Position numbers and translations under genes: made by a program
The notes under the pieces: model-generated
What the model saw: the letters and a program-made list of their open reading frames with translations, nothing else
What the model was told of the DNA's origin: nothing
The model's database searches: none
Shown: positions 63,163 through 64,000 of the stretch, in pieces
Layout: each line of letters starts with the position of its first letter
How positions within the stretch are numbered: position 1 is the first letter of the stretch
Source of the DNA: Streptomyces sp. SA15
Lineage (GTDB): Bacteria; Actinomycetota; Actinomycetes; Streptomycetales; Streptomycetaceae
Assembly (NCBI RefSeq): GCF_002291145.1
Contig: NZ_NTGE01000077.1
Span: forward strand, 32,472-96,471
DNA length: 64,000 nt
Reading direction: 5' to 3'

Positions 63163-64000
63163 TCAGCTCCCCGTCGGACGCACCAGCAGGGACGCCGTGC
63201 GCAGCAGGATGCAGATGTCCTGCCAAAGCGACCAGTCGTCGACGTAGGCGTTGTCGAACCGGCAGCGGTCCTCGATCGAGGTGTCACCGCGCAGCCCGTG
63301 GATCTGGGCGAGGCCGGTGATGCCGGTCCGCATCCGGTGGCGGGCCGCGTAACCGGGGTAGGTCTGGCTGAACTGCCCGACGAAGTAGGGGCGTTCGGGC
63401 CGCGGCCCGACCAGGCTCATGTCGCCCCGGAGCACGTTCCACAGCTGGAGCAGCTCGTCGAGCGAGGTGCGCCGCAGCATCCGGCAGAACCAGCGCATCT
63501 CGTGCTCGTTCGCCACGCTCCACCGGGTCGCCGACTCATGCTCGTCGACCGGGCGGTGCGTACGGAACTTCAGCAGCGTGAACGGTTTTCCGTTCCTGCC
63601 GATGCGCTCCTGCCGGAACACCACGCCCGGCCCGTCGCTGATCCGCAGGGTCACCGCGCACGCCAGGAGCAGCGGGCTGACCAGCAGCAACAGCGTCCCC
63701 GACACCAGGATGTCGAGCGCCCGCTTGCCCGCGCCGCCGCGGCGCGCCGGGAACATGTCCAGACGCCGGCAGGAGAACCCGGCCAGCCGCTCCCGCGTCG
63801 CGTACGACGGGGAGTCGGCGTCGACCTCCCAGACCACGCAGCCCGACTCGGCCAGCGCCCGCAGCAGCGGCCCCTGTTCGGCGCGTACGGAGGGGTCCAC
63901 GGCCAGCACCGCCCGCACCCCGTTCTGGATGACCGCGCGCTCGACCTCCTCGCCGGTGGTCAGCACCGGCAGGCCCTCGCCGCCGTCCTGCTGCCCGGCG
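63163..64000 (-). CDS. Initiating polyprenyl-phosphate sugar transferase (5' end outside window)
   Basis: A partial PssY/WcaJ-type transferase whose N-terminus continues past base 64000. Visible parts are a Rossmann-like region (VLTTGEEVERAVIQNGVRAV), one membrane helix (ALDILVSGTLLLLVSPLLLA) and the catalytic cytoplasmic domain with RQERIGRNGKPFTLLKFRT, RRTSLDELLQLWNVLRGDMS and LVGPRPERP. It loads the first sugar phosphate on undecaprenyl phosphate and therefore starts the whole pathway encoded downstream. Confidence 0.92.
   Translation of the reverse strand, partial: AGQQDGGEGLPVLTTGEEVERAVIQNGVRAVLAVDPSVRAEQGPLLRALAESGCVVWEVDADSPSYATRERLAGFSCRRLDMFPARRGGAGKRALDILVSGTLLLLVSPLLLACAVTLRISDGPGVVFRQERIGRNGKPFTLLKFRTHRPVDEHESATRWSVANEHEMRWFCRMLRRTSLDELLQLWNVLRGDMSLVGPRPERPYFVGQFSQTYPGYAARHRMRTGITGLAQIHGLRGDTSIEDRCRFDNAYVDDWSLWQDICILLRTASLLVRPTGS

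Overview
The window looks like a chromosomal segment of a Streptomyces. Base composition is very GC-rich with strong third-position GC bias. GTG and TTG starts and 4-base stop/start overlaps are common. The gene content is typical of the genus: a gvpO-A-F-G-Y-Z-J-L-S-K gas vesicle operon, a sortable chaplin, a secreted AroQ chorismate mutase, HTH/DUF397 pairs and a type III PKS. All functional calls are readings of the sequence; no database search was run.

Left part (1-8.5 kb). A LacI-type regulator runs off the left edge. It diverges from a three-gene operon (Gfo/Idh/MocA dehydrogenase, DUF993 aldolase-like barrel, sugar isomerase barrel) that looks like a catabolic pathway for an unidentified sugar or polyol. 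Next comes a patchwork island of lower GC. It holds a truncated DUF397 copy, a VOC protein, a TerF-like vWA protein with a degenerate metal site, a headless ORF, an intact HTH/DUF397 pair, two small coupled genes, an integrase/transposase relic and an orphan SUKH-4-type immunity protein.

8.5-20.6 kb. A complete ten-gene gas vesicle operon on the minus strand is followed by a ribose-type operon rbsR-rbsA-rbsCB-rbsK-rbsD, also minus. In the latter the permease and substrate-binding protein are one fused polypeptide. rbsR is preceded by two LacI-type operators and a 10-bp tandem repeat.

20.8-30.7 kb. A RecD2-like helicase, citrate synthase, a copper module (copZ-copA under a CsoR-box promoter), a zinc alcohol dehydrogenase, a small MerR-like protein and an AraC regulator.

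30.8-38 kb. Inositol catabolism: an iolE-like gene diverges from iolC, a Cgl0159-type aldolase gene, iolB, iolD and mmsA. No iolG is present next to them.

38-42.2 kb is accessory: a lipoprotein, gene fragments, an alpha/beta hydrolase-fold protein that has lost its catalytic Ser and His, a DHFR-like reductase, an 82-bp perfect inverted-repeat element, and a PhyH dioxygenase coupled to a small partner protein.

42.3-53.4 kb. An unusual fusion of an exported S15-type hydrolase to an ABC ATPase, with its permease. A MITE-like element sits exactly at that permease's stop codon. A vWA lipoprotein, a type III PKS paired with an MMPL exporter, chorismate mutase and a long chaplin follow.

53.5 kb to the right edge is an exopolysaccharide locus: FAD oxidoreductase, ATP-grasp, GH26-like hydrolase, chain-length determinant, GT4 glycosyltransferase, polysaccharide deacetylase, MurJ/Wzx-like flippase, O-antigen ligase-like polymerase, and an initiating sugar-phosphate transferase that is cut off by the window end.
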